A stretch of DNA of 64,000 bases. Source: Tetrastigma voinierianum (lineage: Eukaryota > Streptophyta > Magnoliopsida > Vitales > Vitaceae). The stretch lies in contig JAEQBH010001372.1 of assembly GCA_016808115.1 (NCBI GenBank), forward strand, positions 186,001 to 250,000, in the 5' to 3' direction. Shown piece by piece: positions 1 through 11,519 of this stretch. How positions within the stretch are numbered: the first letter of the stretch is position 1; each line of letters begins with the position of its first letter. The notes below the pieces were generated by a model. It was not told where the DNA came from and did no database searches. It worked only from the letters and a program-made list of their open reading frames with translations. Made by a program: the position numbers and the translations under genes.

Positions 1-990
1 CCAGTATGTTCAGAAAATTAGGTCCATAGCGTGTATCGGTTTCCATGATTTTTCATCATTTTGCATTCAATTTCTTGCACGTCTTTCTTCAATTGCTAAT
101 TGTTTACGATGTTGCTCCAATGCTATCTCTTGTTGAGCATAAATTTTGTTCTGTCGCTCAACTTTTTGTTGTTCCACTTCCATTCTTTCATTCCAATGGT
201 GATGATCTAGTGATCTTTCGACATCGGTCTGCTTCTCTTTGTTTTTAAGTTGTTTCTTTGAAGCCTTTACGCGATGGCTGTCGAGGTTGGGAGAGGACGA
301 GCGTTCAGTGTCATCCCCTAAATATGGAGTTGAATAGCAGGATTCAACATGATCTGATCCAGCAGGACTACCTGTTGAATGAGTTTTTGCTCTCTTATTG
401 CTGGTCAGATTGGTAGTCCATTTCTGCTCCATTTTCAATAAATTCCAACAATGCTCGTATTGAAATGGTTTTCCAATTATCTTAGCAAACATTTCTTTTG
501 CTTCATCAACCTAAAAAACATATGAAATTATTCAGTTAATAGTTCAAATATCAAATCATACTAGTGTCTAAAATAATAGTTGATATCTTACATTATTTTG
601 CTCGGTGTGTCCACTTTGTCGGAGGCTTTCAATTTGACTATGGCAAACAATTCGCTTGCATTGCATTTATATCACTCAACGACTTTAATAGAAGATTGAC
701 CTTCTCCATGATTGCCTTCATGAAGTTGAAGTATTGCAATATTCTTTGCCCGGAATGCACCACCTTGTTGTTCATTACGATGGTACATCTTTGCTTTGTT
801 GACCACGCGAGCAAGCGATTAATTTATCTTCTTCTCTGAGATTCTTTGTTCTTTGCGATTTTTTCAATCTTGGAACGACTTCATTTTGTACTGGCGCCAA
901 TACTGTGGGATTGCTTTGGATAGTATCATCATATAAATCGGTGTCGTTCATAAGCAAATCAGTTAAAGAACCATCATATTGTAAGTCCAT
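1..990 (-). pseudogene. Decayed PIF/Harbinger ORF1-like gene (Myb/SANT-like, NAM-associated C-terminal type)
   Basis: Read on the minus strand, a first exon starts at 990 (MDLQYDGSLTDLL). It contains an acidic linker and the R-T-K-N-L-x-E-E-D-K-L start of a Myb/SANT-like trihelix. After a frameshift near 810 come YFNFMKAIMEK and a QIESLRQSGHTEQN-like helix. A plausible intron (donor GTAAGA near 588, acceptor TTTTTTAG near 512) joins it to VDEAKEMFAKIIGKPFQYEH and CWNLLK.EQKW, a signature of the DNA-binding ORF1 proteins of PIF/Harbinger elements and the plant genes derived from them. A Lys/Glu/Gln-rich coiled coil follows (residues 75-141 of the 67-492 frame). The C-terminal end appears to run off the window. 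In the family this protein binds DNA and partners a separate DDE transposase; no transposase is visible here. At least one frameshift and one stop make it a relic. Family confidence is good; element versus domesticated gene is undecided. Confidence 0.7.
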
Positions 991-1009
991 CTAAAAAAAC
1001 AAAAATTAT

Positions 1010-1529
1010 AATCAATTAATAGAATAAGCAATTTATAAAGTATACAAATAAATCTATCAATTACAAAATATATAATTAATTTGACTAATTAGCAATTTAT
1101 CAATTAAAAAATTATCAATTCATCCAATTTATTAAATAATCAATTTGTAAATTTAAGAATGAGGCAATTTTTTAATTAAAAAATTATAATCAATTTAAAT
1201 AATGAGCAATTTATAAAGTTGCCAAATTAATACATCGGATATAAAATTTATAATTAATGTAAAATATTTGCAATTAAAATATTTGCAATTAATATAAAAA
1301 TAAAAAATTGAAATAAAAAAAGGAAAATATTTATCAATATTGCAATTAATATTTGCAATTAATTGCAATTAATATTTGCAATTAATATTTGCAATTAATC
1401 GGATATAAAAAATATTTGCAATTAATATAACCCATTTAAAAATCAAAAATTGAAATTAAAAAAGGAAAAATTGCAATTTATCAATCAACGACCATAAAAA
1501 TCATAATTTAAATTTGGAAAGGAAATAAC
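1010..1529. repeat. AT-rich spacer with short TTGCAATTAATA tandem motif
   Basis: No gene is visible. The stretch is strongly AT-rich. From about 1262 to 1427 the 12-mer TTGCAATTAATA and close variants recur about eight times, irregularly spaced. It lies between the Harbinger-like gene (minus) and the CT-rich leader (plus), so it could hold divergent promoters, but I see no convincing TATA box/start pair. Confidence 0.6.
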
Positions 1530-1775
1530 CTTTCGCAGCCCTCTTCCTCTTCCTCCTTCTGCCTTTCTGCTTCTCCTCCTTCTGCCTTTCTGCTTCTCCT
1601 CAAACACGACTCTTTCTTGCTTTCTTCCTCTTCCTCCTCCTTCTTTCTTTCTTCCTCTTCCTCCCTCTCGACTGGCACTCGAGATTTGAGGAGCTACGGT
1701 TCGAGCTAGGGCTCGGGGAGAGACGTTCGAGAGTTAAATTTGAGGTTAGGGTTTCCTTTCGGCAAATCTGCAAGG
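1530..1775 (+). other. Candidate transcript leader: CT-rich 5' UTR-like exon with splice donor
   Basis: The plus strand is a long pyrimidine tract (repeated CTTCCTC and CTTCTGCCTTTCTG) followed by a G-rich tail. It ends in a good donor context, CTGCAAG|GTGAGTTCC, near 1774. Long CT-rich leaders of this look are common at plant transcription starts. No start codon with a recognisable protein follows. It could be the orphan first exon of the EPSIN-like gene 1.7 kb downstream, but that link is inferred only from strand and order. A 75-codon open frame at 1835-2062 matches nothing I recognise. Confidence 0.35.
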
Positions 1776-2064
1776 TGAGTTCCTTTTCCTTTGAATTTTT
1801 ATCTATTTATAAAATTTCAAATGGAATATAGCCGTTGAAGATCCAGTTGATTTATGCGGGGATCAATCAGCGGCTATTTGCATCCTCCTCACTCTCTCCA
1901 CGGTTGCCAAATATGGCTTTGGCATCGCGGATGGCATTTTTGCCACCTTCGATGCCATCTCCGTTGGAGCATGGTTTTGGTTTCCAGGGTGCCATTTTGG
2001 CGATTACAGATATAGCACCCGATAGCAACTCGTTAGGTTGGCTCTTAGAAATGAAAAACTAGTG

Positions 2065-3450
2065 AGAAAACTGCGAGATATACTCAGCCAAACTTTTAAA
2101 TTTTGGTCAATGTCCAAGTGCCATGTGTACAGTATAATAATTACTGGAGTGACTGCACATGTCAAACTTGTGTTAATTGGTTAGGGTATATTTTATATGT
2201 TCTGCACAATGAAATTATTCCATTTCCAATGGTTTTGAAGAAATTGCTTTGCATGGTGTTTACAAGGAATGAAAAGTGATAGTGCAGAGTTCCAAGAATT
2301 TTCACCCTGAATGGCGTTGTTTTACATGTAATATTCTGTTAAGGAAAAATTAGATTCTAGTTCAAATGATGTACTGCTCACTAAGAAATTATATCATTTC
2401 TGTGGGATATCAAAATGTGCAGCAATGATCATGCCCTTCCCAGAAAGAGTAAGGAATCTCCAAATGAAGCCAGGCAATGAATTGCTTTGCCTTAACGCTT
2501 ATTCATAACATTTCTCCATAAAATGGTTTATTTTCATAGTTATTGTTGACAAATAATATAAACTAAAGGGTTGTTTGTTTTTTGACTTTTGAAAGCTATT
2601 CAGCTTTCAACATTAAGTTGTTTGTTTCTAAAAAATTTCATGATTTATTGCTGAACTTTTTTAAAAAAATTCTAAATAAAAAAGTGAAAATATTTGGATT
2701 TTTCTATTAAAAAAAAATCATTTTTCGCAAAGCAGAAAAAGCTATGTCATGGCGATAAGAAGAAGAGTGCAGCGATCTGTATTGTCAGGGGATATGATGG
2801 AGGGTTGGGATGGGCGGCCCCATAAGGCCTCACTTTGTTTATTTACCGATTCCCAAACTTGTCTATTTAAAAAAGTAAGCAGTTGAATAGAGAAAGTCTG
2901 GCCGTCAGGTTACATTTGATTTTTGTTTTTATTTTTATATTGCTTTTATTTTTATTATATTAAAATAATATATTTCATAAAATATAAAAATATTATACAA
3001 TTTTATAAATTATTTATTAAAAACATTCTAATTATTATTATTATTTATATTAAAGTATAAAATAAAATAATAAAAATTTACTTTTAAAATATAATCGGGG
3101 TGGGAGTAAGAATACTTCGGATTTAAGAAAATAAATTTATTTCATTAAAAACTGATTATAATTAAACCAAATACATCACTTGTTAAGAGCGAGGCGGGCG
3201 AGAGCGCGAAATAATCGGATTAAGTTCTTGTATACTGAATTCTGTGTTAAAAAATAAACCGACATCTTAATGTTATTAAAGTGCTGTTAAGCGTAAGCTC
3301 AAAATAAGTTATTGACGTCAGTAAAATATGGCTTAAACACGTCTTTTTATACAGCTAGTGATGCTCTCTTTATGTGAATGTGTTAACAACTCCTATTAAT
3401 GTTTTTTTTTTCCTATTTATAATGAAACGAAACGTTTTTCCTCCTGACGC
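2065..3450. other. Gene-free AT-rich stretch (possible intron)
   Basis: No coding similarity is seen. The text is AT-rich with poly-A/T runs. If the leader at 1530-1775 belongs to the EPSIN-like gene, this is intron that has lost the exons for the ENTH domain. Confidence 0.4.
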
Positions 3451-3452
3451 AG

Positions 3453-4932
3453 ACTTTTGAAGACCCATTTGGTGATGGGCCATTTAGAGCTTTGCCTCCA
3501 ACAGAGAGTGTGCCAGCTCAACCTCAGGATTCTGCTGGCTGCACAACTTCCTTCAGACCATGATGATCAGCTGCAGTAGGATCACCCTTCAATTACCCAA
3601 GGTGGACATGGGTTCTAACTTCGACTTTGGATACTCTCCTGGCATAACTACAGCCACCCAGTGTCTTTACTGCACAACCTCCTTCAACCCCACAATTTTC
3701 GCCCCAAGAGGAATGGATTTCCCAACAGAACAATGATATCCTAGCAGATATCCTACTACCTTCAGGATCTTCAACTCCAAGTGGCCAGTCTGTGCAGCCA
3801 TATCCTAATGTTGTTGGGGGCTTTCTAGCACAGTCAGGATCCGCAGATCATGCAGCTTCACAATTCTCTCCTCAGATTCCAACTGGACCAGCTGCTGCAC
3901 AATATAACAGTGGGAACTTCCTCTCTCAGTTGGGTTCTTCTGAGGCTCTCCTCCTTGGTCCTGTATGCAATCTCCTTTCCAAGCCCCTGTATCATCCTCA
4001 CAGTCTCCTTTTCAAACGCCAGCACCTTCACAGTTTCCTTTTCAGGTCCCAATGTCTTCACAGTCTCATTTTCAAGCCCCCCCCTGCACCTTCACACTCT
4101 CCTTTTCAATCACTAAATGGGCAAGCTAGACCGCTCAGTTCAGTGACTTCACAGTCAAGTGCATCTGCTTCAACAGGTTCACTTGCTATAGTTCCTCAAA
4201 CATCCAAGGATAAGTTTGAACCCAAGTCAGCGGTTTGGGCTGATACACTGAGCAGAGGATTAGTCAATTTGAATATATCTGGACGTAAGTGCTTGCAACT
4301 CTTGGTTTACACATGTGAAGCTTTTAGTAATTTTATATCTACTTTGTCCCAGAGATTAAATTGACATCTCCCAATATGCAGCTAAAACTAATCCGTTGGC
4401 GGATATTGGGATTGATTTGTGCCATTAATCAAAAAGAAAAGAGGATGGAGAAACCTAAACCTGCAGCCACAGCTCCTGTATCTACTACCACAATTAGCAA
4501 GGCAATGGGATCCGGCTCTGGAATTGGCCGTGCTGGTGCAGGTGCACTCAGGTCTCCACCAAATCAGATGATGGGTTCGGGAATGGGATGGGTATGGGCA
4601 TGGGCATGGGTACTGGCCCTACCGCAGGCATGAATATGGGTATGGTTGGTGGTCCTGGTGCAGGCATGAATATGGGTATGGGAATAGGTGGTGCTCCAGG
4701 AGCAGGCATTATGGGTGGCGGTCCTGGACCGGGTATGGGGATGGGAGGAGGCATGGGCATGGGAGGATATGGCGGTATGAATCAACCTATGTTCATGGGT
4801 ATGAACATGGGCATGGGGATGGGGCAAGGAGGAGGCCAACCAACTGGATTGCCTCCTAGGGGTTATAACCCCATAATAGGCCCGCGTGGTTATGCTCCTC
4901 CTCAGCAACCATATGGTGGCGGCTACCGTTGA
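3453..4932 (+). pseudogene. EPSIN-like clathrin interactor, degenerate C-terminal half
   Basis: Plant EPSIN2/3-type proteins bind clathrin and adaptors at trans-Golgi or plasma-membrane vesicles through an N-terminal ENTH domain and a long disordered tail. Only the tail is here. An exon opens after CCTGACGCAG at 3453 with TFEDPFGDGPFRALP, followed by NDILADILLPSG, repeated QSPFQ-type motifs, and SAVWADTLSRGLVNLNISG. Donor GTAAGT at 4285 and acceptor ATGCAG (exon from 4382) restore the family junction ISG-P-KTNPLADIGID. The last exon has EKRMEK, KAMGSGSGIGRAGAGALR and a Met/Gly-rich low-complexity end (4588-4932). Damage: stop at 3561-3563, shifted frame near 3610-3700, a frame change near the C-run at 4076, a 1-nt loss near 4418 and another shift near 4590. 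No ENTH exon is found upstream. A 5'-truncated duplicate is likely; sequencing error cannot explain the missing half. Confidence 0.82.
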
Positions 4933-5126
4933 TAACTAATATATATACATACATACATGTATATGTGTGTATATATCCCATATCACCAAAGTGTGATTGA
5001 TGCTTGGATACCCTATTATTTATTATCATAAAATAGGGAGAAGAATAGCATATAAGTAGACAACTTCTTAGGTGTTCTCTTGAGAAAATCCCTAGCAACG
5101 GAGCAAACGGCGGACGAGAGAGGAAG

Positions 5127-5127
<1 letters not shown>

Positions 5128-5164
<37 letters not shown>
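5128..5164. repeat. (TA)n microsatellite
   Basis: About 18 uninterrupted TA units. Confidence 0.95.
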
Positions 5165-5166
<2 letters not shown>

Positions 5167-5513
5167 ATATAACGATGGTGTGGGACCCCAGGTACTACCT
5201 TGTGGCTACTCATTGTCCCATCGGGTGCCATAATGCCCTACCTAATCATGGACACGGGTAAGGCGAGGGGTCGTGGATAGGTGGCGGAGACCTGTGAGGA
5301 CTCTTGCCTTGGACGAGGACCAGAGGCTATATTTGTTTCAATGGTGGTTGTAAAAAGAGAGTGGCGGTAGCCATTATATATTGCCCATCATTATGGTTAT
5401 TTAGTCAGTTTAAAAGGTTCCTTTTTCTTACTGTTGGTTATACCGTATGGTTTCCTTTTTGTCCTTTTTGGATACATATATCTTTGTTTGGGTGACTTTT
5501 GTGGAATATTAAA

Positions 5514-5785
5514 GTATGTTTTGATTACTTACTGAACAATAATAAATCAGATTTAATTCATTCTTCTACTTATTTGAATCCAAATTGTCTGGATGCTATG
5601 TTTTGATGTATTAGTAGTCTTGATGATATTTTTATATATTTCCTGTTGAGTATGTTTGATTACTTACTAAACAATAATAAATCAGATTTAATTCATTCTT
5701 ATTAATTATGCTTATTAGAATAAAAAGGGTCAGGTCTAGATGCTGTGTTTTGATGTATTAAGCAGTCTTGATGACAGTTCTGTAT
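5514..5785. repeat. Tandem duplication, about 135 bp x 2
   Basis: The block beginning TTTGATTACTTACTGAACAA at about 5518 recurs at about 5655 with few changes. Both copies go on to a shared AATAAATCAGATTTAATTC and then GATGCTxTGTTTTGATGTAT. The second copy carries an extra piece with a run of A. Host spacer DNA; no coding content. Confidence 0.8.
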
Positions 5786-5822
5786 TTTGGTTTACTCGAC
5801 CTGACCCTAACCCTAATAAGGC

Positions 5823-5889
5823 GGGTATGAGATGTTGTTAATCCCTACAATGAATGAGGAATGGGATACGGGTGCCCCATCTCATACCC
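5823..5889. repeat. Short inverted repeat (12-bp arms)
   Basis: GGGTATGAGATG at 5823-5834 is exactly complementary to CATCTCATACCC at 5878-5889, with a 43-bp loop. It is followed by a GC-rich run (CCCCGCCCCGGGCC), unusual in this AT-rich spacer. It may be a remnant of a small transposon end; nothing else supports that. Confidence 0.6.
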
Positions 5890-7200
5890 AGCCCCGCCCC
5901 GGGCCTTCATTATTCAATTAATGTGACAGTAGTAGGGCTGGATGACTTTTGACTTTGTTGTATTGATGCGTGCTTTTGGTTAAATTGATTTCATGTTTGG
6001 TTGGATTGAACTAAACAAATATTTTCATCCATATGATACAGTTAGGGGATTTAGTTCTCATTAATAAACATTGTTTATCACAAAATGGTCCATGGATTTA
6101 TTGACATAATTTGTATACATATCCCAAAACCCGCTCCAAGGATATAACAGTCATTTCACACCGTATCTAAAACCAAAAGGCTTGAAGTGCGAAATGATAC
6201 CAAACATTTTCTTCTCTCATAATTAAATGTTTTCCAATCATTAAATTCATATTTAGAGCATTAAAATAGAATTCCCATAGTCTTCAAATTTCAATGTCAA
6301 TTTAATACACAAACCAAAGTCTTCAAATTCCAATGTCAATTGAAATAATGCAAATAAAAATTGAATCATAACATCCAAACAAGCGTCCAACTAAATAAAT
6401 ATGGTTTTAACCCTAAATTCTTAATAATACCAAATCCACATCCTAACCATCATTCCTTGCCCGAACTAAATGTACCTGAAAAATGTCAACAAATAAGGAT
6501 GAGCTCAAAGCCTAATTAAGAATAATAATTCAGTTTTATGGAGTAAATATTTTTAATTATGCTTTCAAAAGGGAGATACAAGATATAATCAACTTCATAA
6601 AACATTTTAGTTCAGTATAGCCAAACATTTAAATTTCTATCACATTTCATATTCGTATCAAAATCATTTTGAACATATTGTTTGAAACTCTAAATATACA
6701 CTTTAAATTGTTTGAAACTTATTAATGAATAAAAATAATGATCTAAAGCATAAAACCTTTGACGAAAAACTGATCTTTAAACCTTAAACTTCTAAATCAT
6801 CAATCCTAAACCTTCGCTTTCAAATCTTCCGTTCCATTTCTCTACAATCTTTTGATCTCTCTAATTTTTGTATAATAGGTTTTTATGAATACAAAAGGTA
6901 CACAATTCTAATTTATACTTAAGGTTTTAAATACGAAATGACTTTCACCCTTAATAAGTTTTTTTTTTTTTTATGAATTATTGTTATTATATTATAAATT
7001 ACAATTTTAACCCTAACATTGGTTTGGAGCATTACAATTTCAGTCAATTTTAAAGAAAGAAATTTGGGAGTTCTTTTAGAATCATGAAAAACTAACCAAG
7101 TTATATTATGACCTCGATTCTGATCATTTCAATAATGTTTACAACTTGTTACAAAATGCTTGCTTTCTAAGCAAACTTTCAAAAGAACATCTTTGTCAAA

Positions 7201-7398
7201 TTAGAAGCCTATCAAAACAAAGTAACAGAATTTATAACTTAACTCATCGTTCTGTAAAGACACTTGATCAGTGATGGATGCATACCGCTTCTCTTCTTCA
7301 TAATAAGAATTGAAACCTACAATTTCCTTAATTTCCTCAAAAGGTGGTATGCTTCCATGAGAAGGGATTTGGCCACCTTTAATGGTTGTTAATGCATT
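7201..7398 (-). pseudogene. CPPM-like last exon, acceptor mutated
   Basis: Encodes NALTTIKGGQIPSHGSIPPF, EEIKEIVGFNSYYEEEKRYA and a diverged tail ending at a stop at 7201. The expected acceptor TTTGCAG just before AAT GCA reads TTTGCAC, so the invariant AG is lost. The intron to the previous exon is 6.2 kb because it holds the copia element. Confidence 0.8.
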
Positions 7399-8389
7399 GT
7401 GCAAACAGTAAAGGTAATTAATTGACTAAAGTACTGGCGTTCTTTATACATGAGTATGGTTTGACTAAATAAAAGTGACATTCATAATTTTCTTCTAACA
7501 TTGTTAGTTATATTCAACTTGCAACTACAGTACTATAATCTATAAGCAATTTAACTACCCTAGGAGACACTAAGGTTGGAACGAGTAGCAAGCTGAGTTC
7601 AACATGTGGTGAGGAAGGTCACAGGATCGGCATGCAAAGTGCACTGAACATAGCAATTACAACACAAAAAGACATAAAAAACATGGAACATGCTTGGTGG
7701 CAATTTCAAGTATTTGGTAATTTTCCCTTGAATTTTATGATTTATAAGGGATTTTTTTTTATTTAGTTGTAGATTACTAGGAAATAATTTACCATTTATT
7801 ACAATTATTGGAAAATCCAATATCCCTGCTCAAGCATACTTAATGTCTCTTCTTGTTTGAGTAGAAATCGTAAAATTCTCTTTAAAGGGCAAGAGGGTTG
7901 TTTAGGGGACATGTGGGGCATCGACTATGCTGGCTTCCTAATATCTTGCGATTTACAGCTTTGGTTAGACCATGCATCTGCAGGCTGATGCAAAGTTAAG
8001 TCATTGACTCAGACAATGATAGGTTGTGCTGAGACAATGCAAAACTATTAGGTTGAGACAAGACAATGAAAGGCCATGTGCGAAGAAAAGGTGTTGGGCA
8101 AGCAACTCAAGGGTTGAGAGCACGACAAAGTTGGGAACATATGTGCTACTTATGCTGATAATATATAGATAAGGGATCATTTGGCATTTGTATGCAAGGC
8201 AGTTTTGTCACTCCATACATGGCATTTGTTGATAACAGTTATTTCTTAGGCATCATTGAGGTACAGAGACCTGAATCTTTCAGCATAAATTGGGTTATGA
8301 ACCCATATATTGATTAACATGGAGGAAGATTTCTGGCTGGGTGGGGTTGGGGCAGAGGGTCATGCCATTGAAACTTCCACTGAAAATTA
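7399..8389. other. Intron of the CPPM-like gene, 3' part
   Basis: AT-rich intron with no recognisable domain, between the last CPPM-like exon and the copia element. Confidence 0.5.
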
Positions 8390-8582
8390 TGTGAAAATAC
8401 TAGATAACAGAAAAATACGTAGAGAGATTTTGGAAAAGTTCTCCCCTTGATTTCGTCAGTATCTGCCATACATGTAGTCTCCAAAATTATCTAGTGTTTA
8501 GCATCTATACATGGTAAGATAATATATCTGACTAATAATAGAGTCGGAGTGCATAAAGCTCCCCAAATTGTATGTAGTAACA
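8390..8582 (-). repeat. Copia 3' LTR
   Basis: Plus-strand text runs TGTGAAAATACTAG to GTAGTAACA, with TG and CA ends. It is similar to 12939-13131 over its length, with many substitutions and small indels. Confidence 0.8.
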
Positions 8583-8590
8583 TCCCCCTC

Positions 8591-9998
8591 GGAGTGATCT
8601 TTGGTAAGTCGATCGGCAACAATTTGCTAACAAGAAAATTGATGCATGATCGAGTGAGCCGTGAGACATCAGCCACTTGGAGATCATAAGAGATATGAGG
8701 AAGAGATATCACCTGACTTTCCAAAGTGTCTTGAATAGAATGACAATCAACTTCAATGTGCTTGGTGCGTTCATGGAAAATGAGATTGGTGGCAATCTAA
8801 ATAGCACTAGTGTTATTAACATGAAGAGGAGTAGAAGTAGTCTAAGGAAACCTAAGCTCCTCAAGGAGACCACGTAGCCATACAATTTCAGAACAAGCAG
8901 TAGACATGGCATGATACTCAACCTCAGTAGAGGATTTAGAAACATGATCTTGTTTCTTACATCTCCAAGAAATTAATGCATCACCTAAAAACATACACCA
9001 ACCTGTAGTAGATCGACATGTATTCGAACACCTAGCCCAATCATCATCACTATAGGCAACAAGTTGAAGAGAGGTGTCGGTAGGAAAAAACAACCCACGA
9101 GTAGGTGATCCTTGAAGATAGTGAATGATGCAGCGAACTGCAGCAAGATGGATATGCTGAGGAGAAGACATAAATTGACTAACCTGATGAACAACATAGG
9201 AGATATCAGGTCGAGTTGTGGTCACGTAGATAAGACTCCCAACTAAGCGCCTATAGAGAGTAGGTTCATCCAGCAGGTCCCCTTCATCTTTCTTGTATTT
9301 GACATTTACCTCCATAGGAGTATCAAGAGAAGAAGTGTCCTCCAAACCAACCAAAGTGATAAGATCTTGAATATACTTATGTTGGTTCATAAAAAGGTCA
9401 TGGGTTCGATAATGAACTTCCAATCCTAAGAAGTATGTGAGCTGGCCAAGATCTTTCATATGGAAAGTTGCATGTAACAGCTGTTGAAGCTTAGTAATCA
9501 AACCATAGTCAGTGCCAGTAATGATAATATCATCCACATAAACCAAGAGAATAACTATACCCGATGTAGATGTGTGAAGGAAGATAGAAGAATCATATTG
9601 ACTTTGTGTAAAACTGAAGGAAAGAAGTGTACTGCGAAACTTCTCAAACCAAGCACGAGGTGCTTGCTTGAGCCCATATAGAGAACACCTGAGCTTATAA
9701 ACATCATGAGGAGAAGAAGTAGTCATACCAGAGGGAAGCTTCATGTAAATCTCCTCTTGGAGATCACCATGAAGAAAGGCATTCTTCACATCCATTTGAT
9801 GTAGTCGCCATGTAGTGAGCGCCAGTAGCTAAGATGGTTCGAGCCCTAGTGGTCATTTGGCAACAAGGGCAAATGTCTCCTCATAATCAACCCCATATTC
9901 CTCCTTGTTACCCAGAGCTACAAGGTGAGCTTTGTACCTATCCAAAGAGCCATCAGAACGAAGTTTTACAGGAAAAACCCATTTACTCCCAATAGGTT
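8591..9998 (-). pseudogene. Copia reverse transcriptase and RNase H
   Basis: The frame from 9998 opens with KPIGSKWVF and DRYKAHLVALGNKEEYGVDY, a stop near 9854, then MDVKNAFLHGDLQEEIYMKL from 9795. The catalytic YVDD is at 9529-9540. RNase H follows with SDDDWARC, TGWCMF, STEVEYHAMS and TRPDISY upstream. The frame shifts near 8840 and again near 8720, where HISYDLQVADV gives the conserved C-terminal end. The first RNase H aspartate context is altered. Non-functional. Confidence 0.9.
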
Positions 9999-10699
9999 TG
10001 ATTGTAGGAGGACAAGGAACATATCCCAAGTGTGATTCTCCTCAGTGCTTGAGATTACCTTTGCATTGCATTGCCAACACTCATGTTCCATGGCCTATTT
10101 GTAGCAAGAGGGAATGGAAATAGTGAATAAAGTAATGGTAATGAGAGAGAGCCAGAGAGAAGAAACCATATACAATTAGGTGGTCGAGGGCCAGGTAGGC
10201 CAGACGAAAGTAGTGGACGGGGCTTGATTGGCGCCAAGTCAAGATCGGAAGGAGGCACAAAGGAAGTGCAACCAGACTCATGTTCAACTACGTCTCTCAT
10301 ACACAAAACCGGGTTTGAATCGTTCCACGATTGTTGGAGATTTAAAAAAATAGAGCGGAAAGATATAGATCTGGGATGGAGTTGAACATGGGGATGGACA
10401 TAAATATTAATTTTCAAAGAAGATCACGATGCAGAAACCACGTATACGAGAAGCATGGGGATCGCGTAACAAACATAACCCTTGGCAGGATAGCATAACC
10501 AAGAAAAACACACTTAGTAAGTTTATGTAAGTTTCATGAGGAGAGATGCACAAAGCGAACACAGCGAAGATACGAGATTAGAATAAAAAGGAGAATGACC
10601 AAACAACTTAGAGAAAGGAGAAACATGATTTGTAGTAGGAGAGGGTAAGCGATTGATCAAATGAACTGTAGTAGAAAGAGCTTCACACTAAAAAAGAGG

Positions 10700-11276
10700 A
10701 GGAACAGATGATTCAAGTAAAAGAGTTCTTATGACATCAAGAAGTGGCGATTTTTCCTCTCAACAACATCGTTTTGTTGTGGTGTCGAAGGACAAGAACG
10801 TTGAGAGATGATCCCTTTGCTTTGAAGAAAAAGCACGGCTCATTAGACATGTAGTCGCCACGAATCGAGAGCGCAAAGACCTTGATGCTGGCGAGAGAGG
10901 TGAGTCTCAAGGAGTACAAGCGTTTGTGAAAAACTTCACCCTTAGCGAGAGTAAACCCAGTAAAGCGTAAAGCCATCAATAAAAACTAACAAGTACTTGT
11001 AATGTGCATGAGAAACAACAGGTGCAATCCCAGACATCACTATGAATAAGCTCGAAACCTTGTGAGAGCCGCGAGATGCATGATGAAAGGTAGAGACTTT
11101 ACTTTTGTAAGTTTGCTTGATGTACAATCAAAAGAAAGATCAATAGAAGAACATGCTTTATTTCCCAATAATCTAGAATTAAACAAAGTACGAAGGACAT
11201 CAGAATTTGGGTGGCCTAGACGTCTATGCCACATCTTATTGCCAGAACCAACAACATTACATGCAAATGAAAGCAA
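10700..11276 (-). pseudogene. Copia integrase (zinc-binding and core regions)
   Basis: WHRRLGHPN near 11231 is the GAG-pre-integrase/HHCC start. Downstream fragments in shifted frames give FIDGFTLYxW, IKVFxxxxxGDYMSNE and VLRHHNKTM-like pieces of the DDE core around 10740-10980. Several frameshifts separate them. Confidence 0.75.
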
Positions 11277-11519
11277 AGGAAAACTAGGAATAAAAGTGGG
11301 AGGAGAAACATGAAGAGGAAAGAGTCGTCCACTTTGAAGCCCATGTGATCACCTACCGACATGATCTTGACACAACGAGCGGGAGAAATGGACATTACAA
11401 TTGTTATCCAGCTAGGTGACCAACATAAATAAGATTTGTGGGAGGTGGGGAGACACAAAACGTGGATTAAGGAATAGGAAAGATCACGACAACGCGTGGC
11501 GGAAGCCATCGGCGGTGTT

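Larger units (their letters stand above)
4933..7200. other. AT-rich intergenic region
   Basis: This lies between the EPSIN-like pseudogene and the 3' end of the minus-strand CPPM-like gene. It contains a TA microsatellite, a local duplication and an inverted repeat (listed separately). No coding frame longer than about 60 codons, RNA gene or recognisable transposon domain is seen. Confidence 0.55.

Noticed and set aside
3792..4364. Intact 190-residue gene
   Set aside because: It is one exon of the EPSIN-like pseudogene plus read-through into the intron; the frame changes within it.
4548..4908. Minus-strand frames rich in Pro-Met or His opposite the Met/Gly tail
   Set aside because: Antisense shadows of the ATGGGN repeat that encodes the EPSIN-like Met/Gly tail.
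5170..5330. Possible RNA gene in a GC-richer patch
   Set aside because: No tRNA cloverleaf, snRNA box or other conserved structure could be found by eye.
9932..10417. Open frames on both strands in the copia element
   Set aside because: Shadow frames of the integrase-RT linker; no family resemblance.
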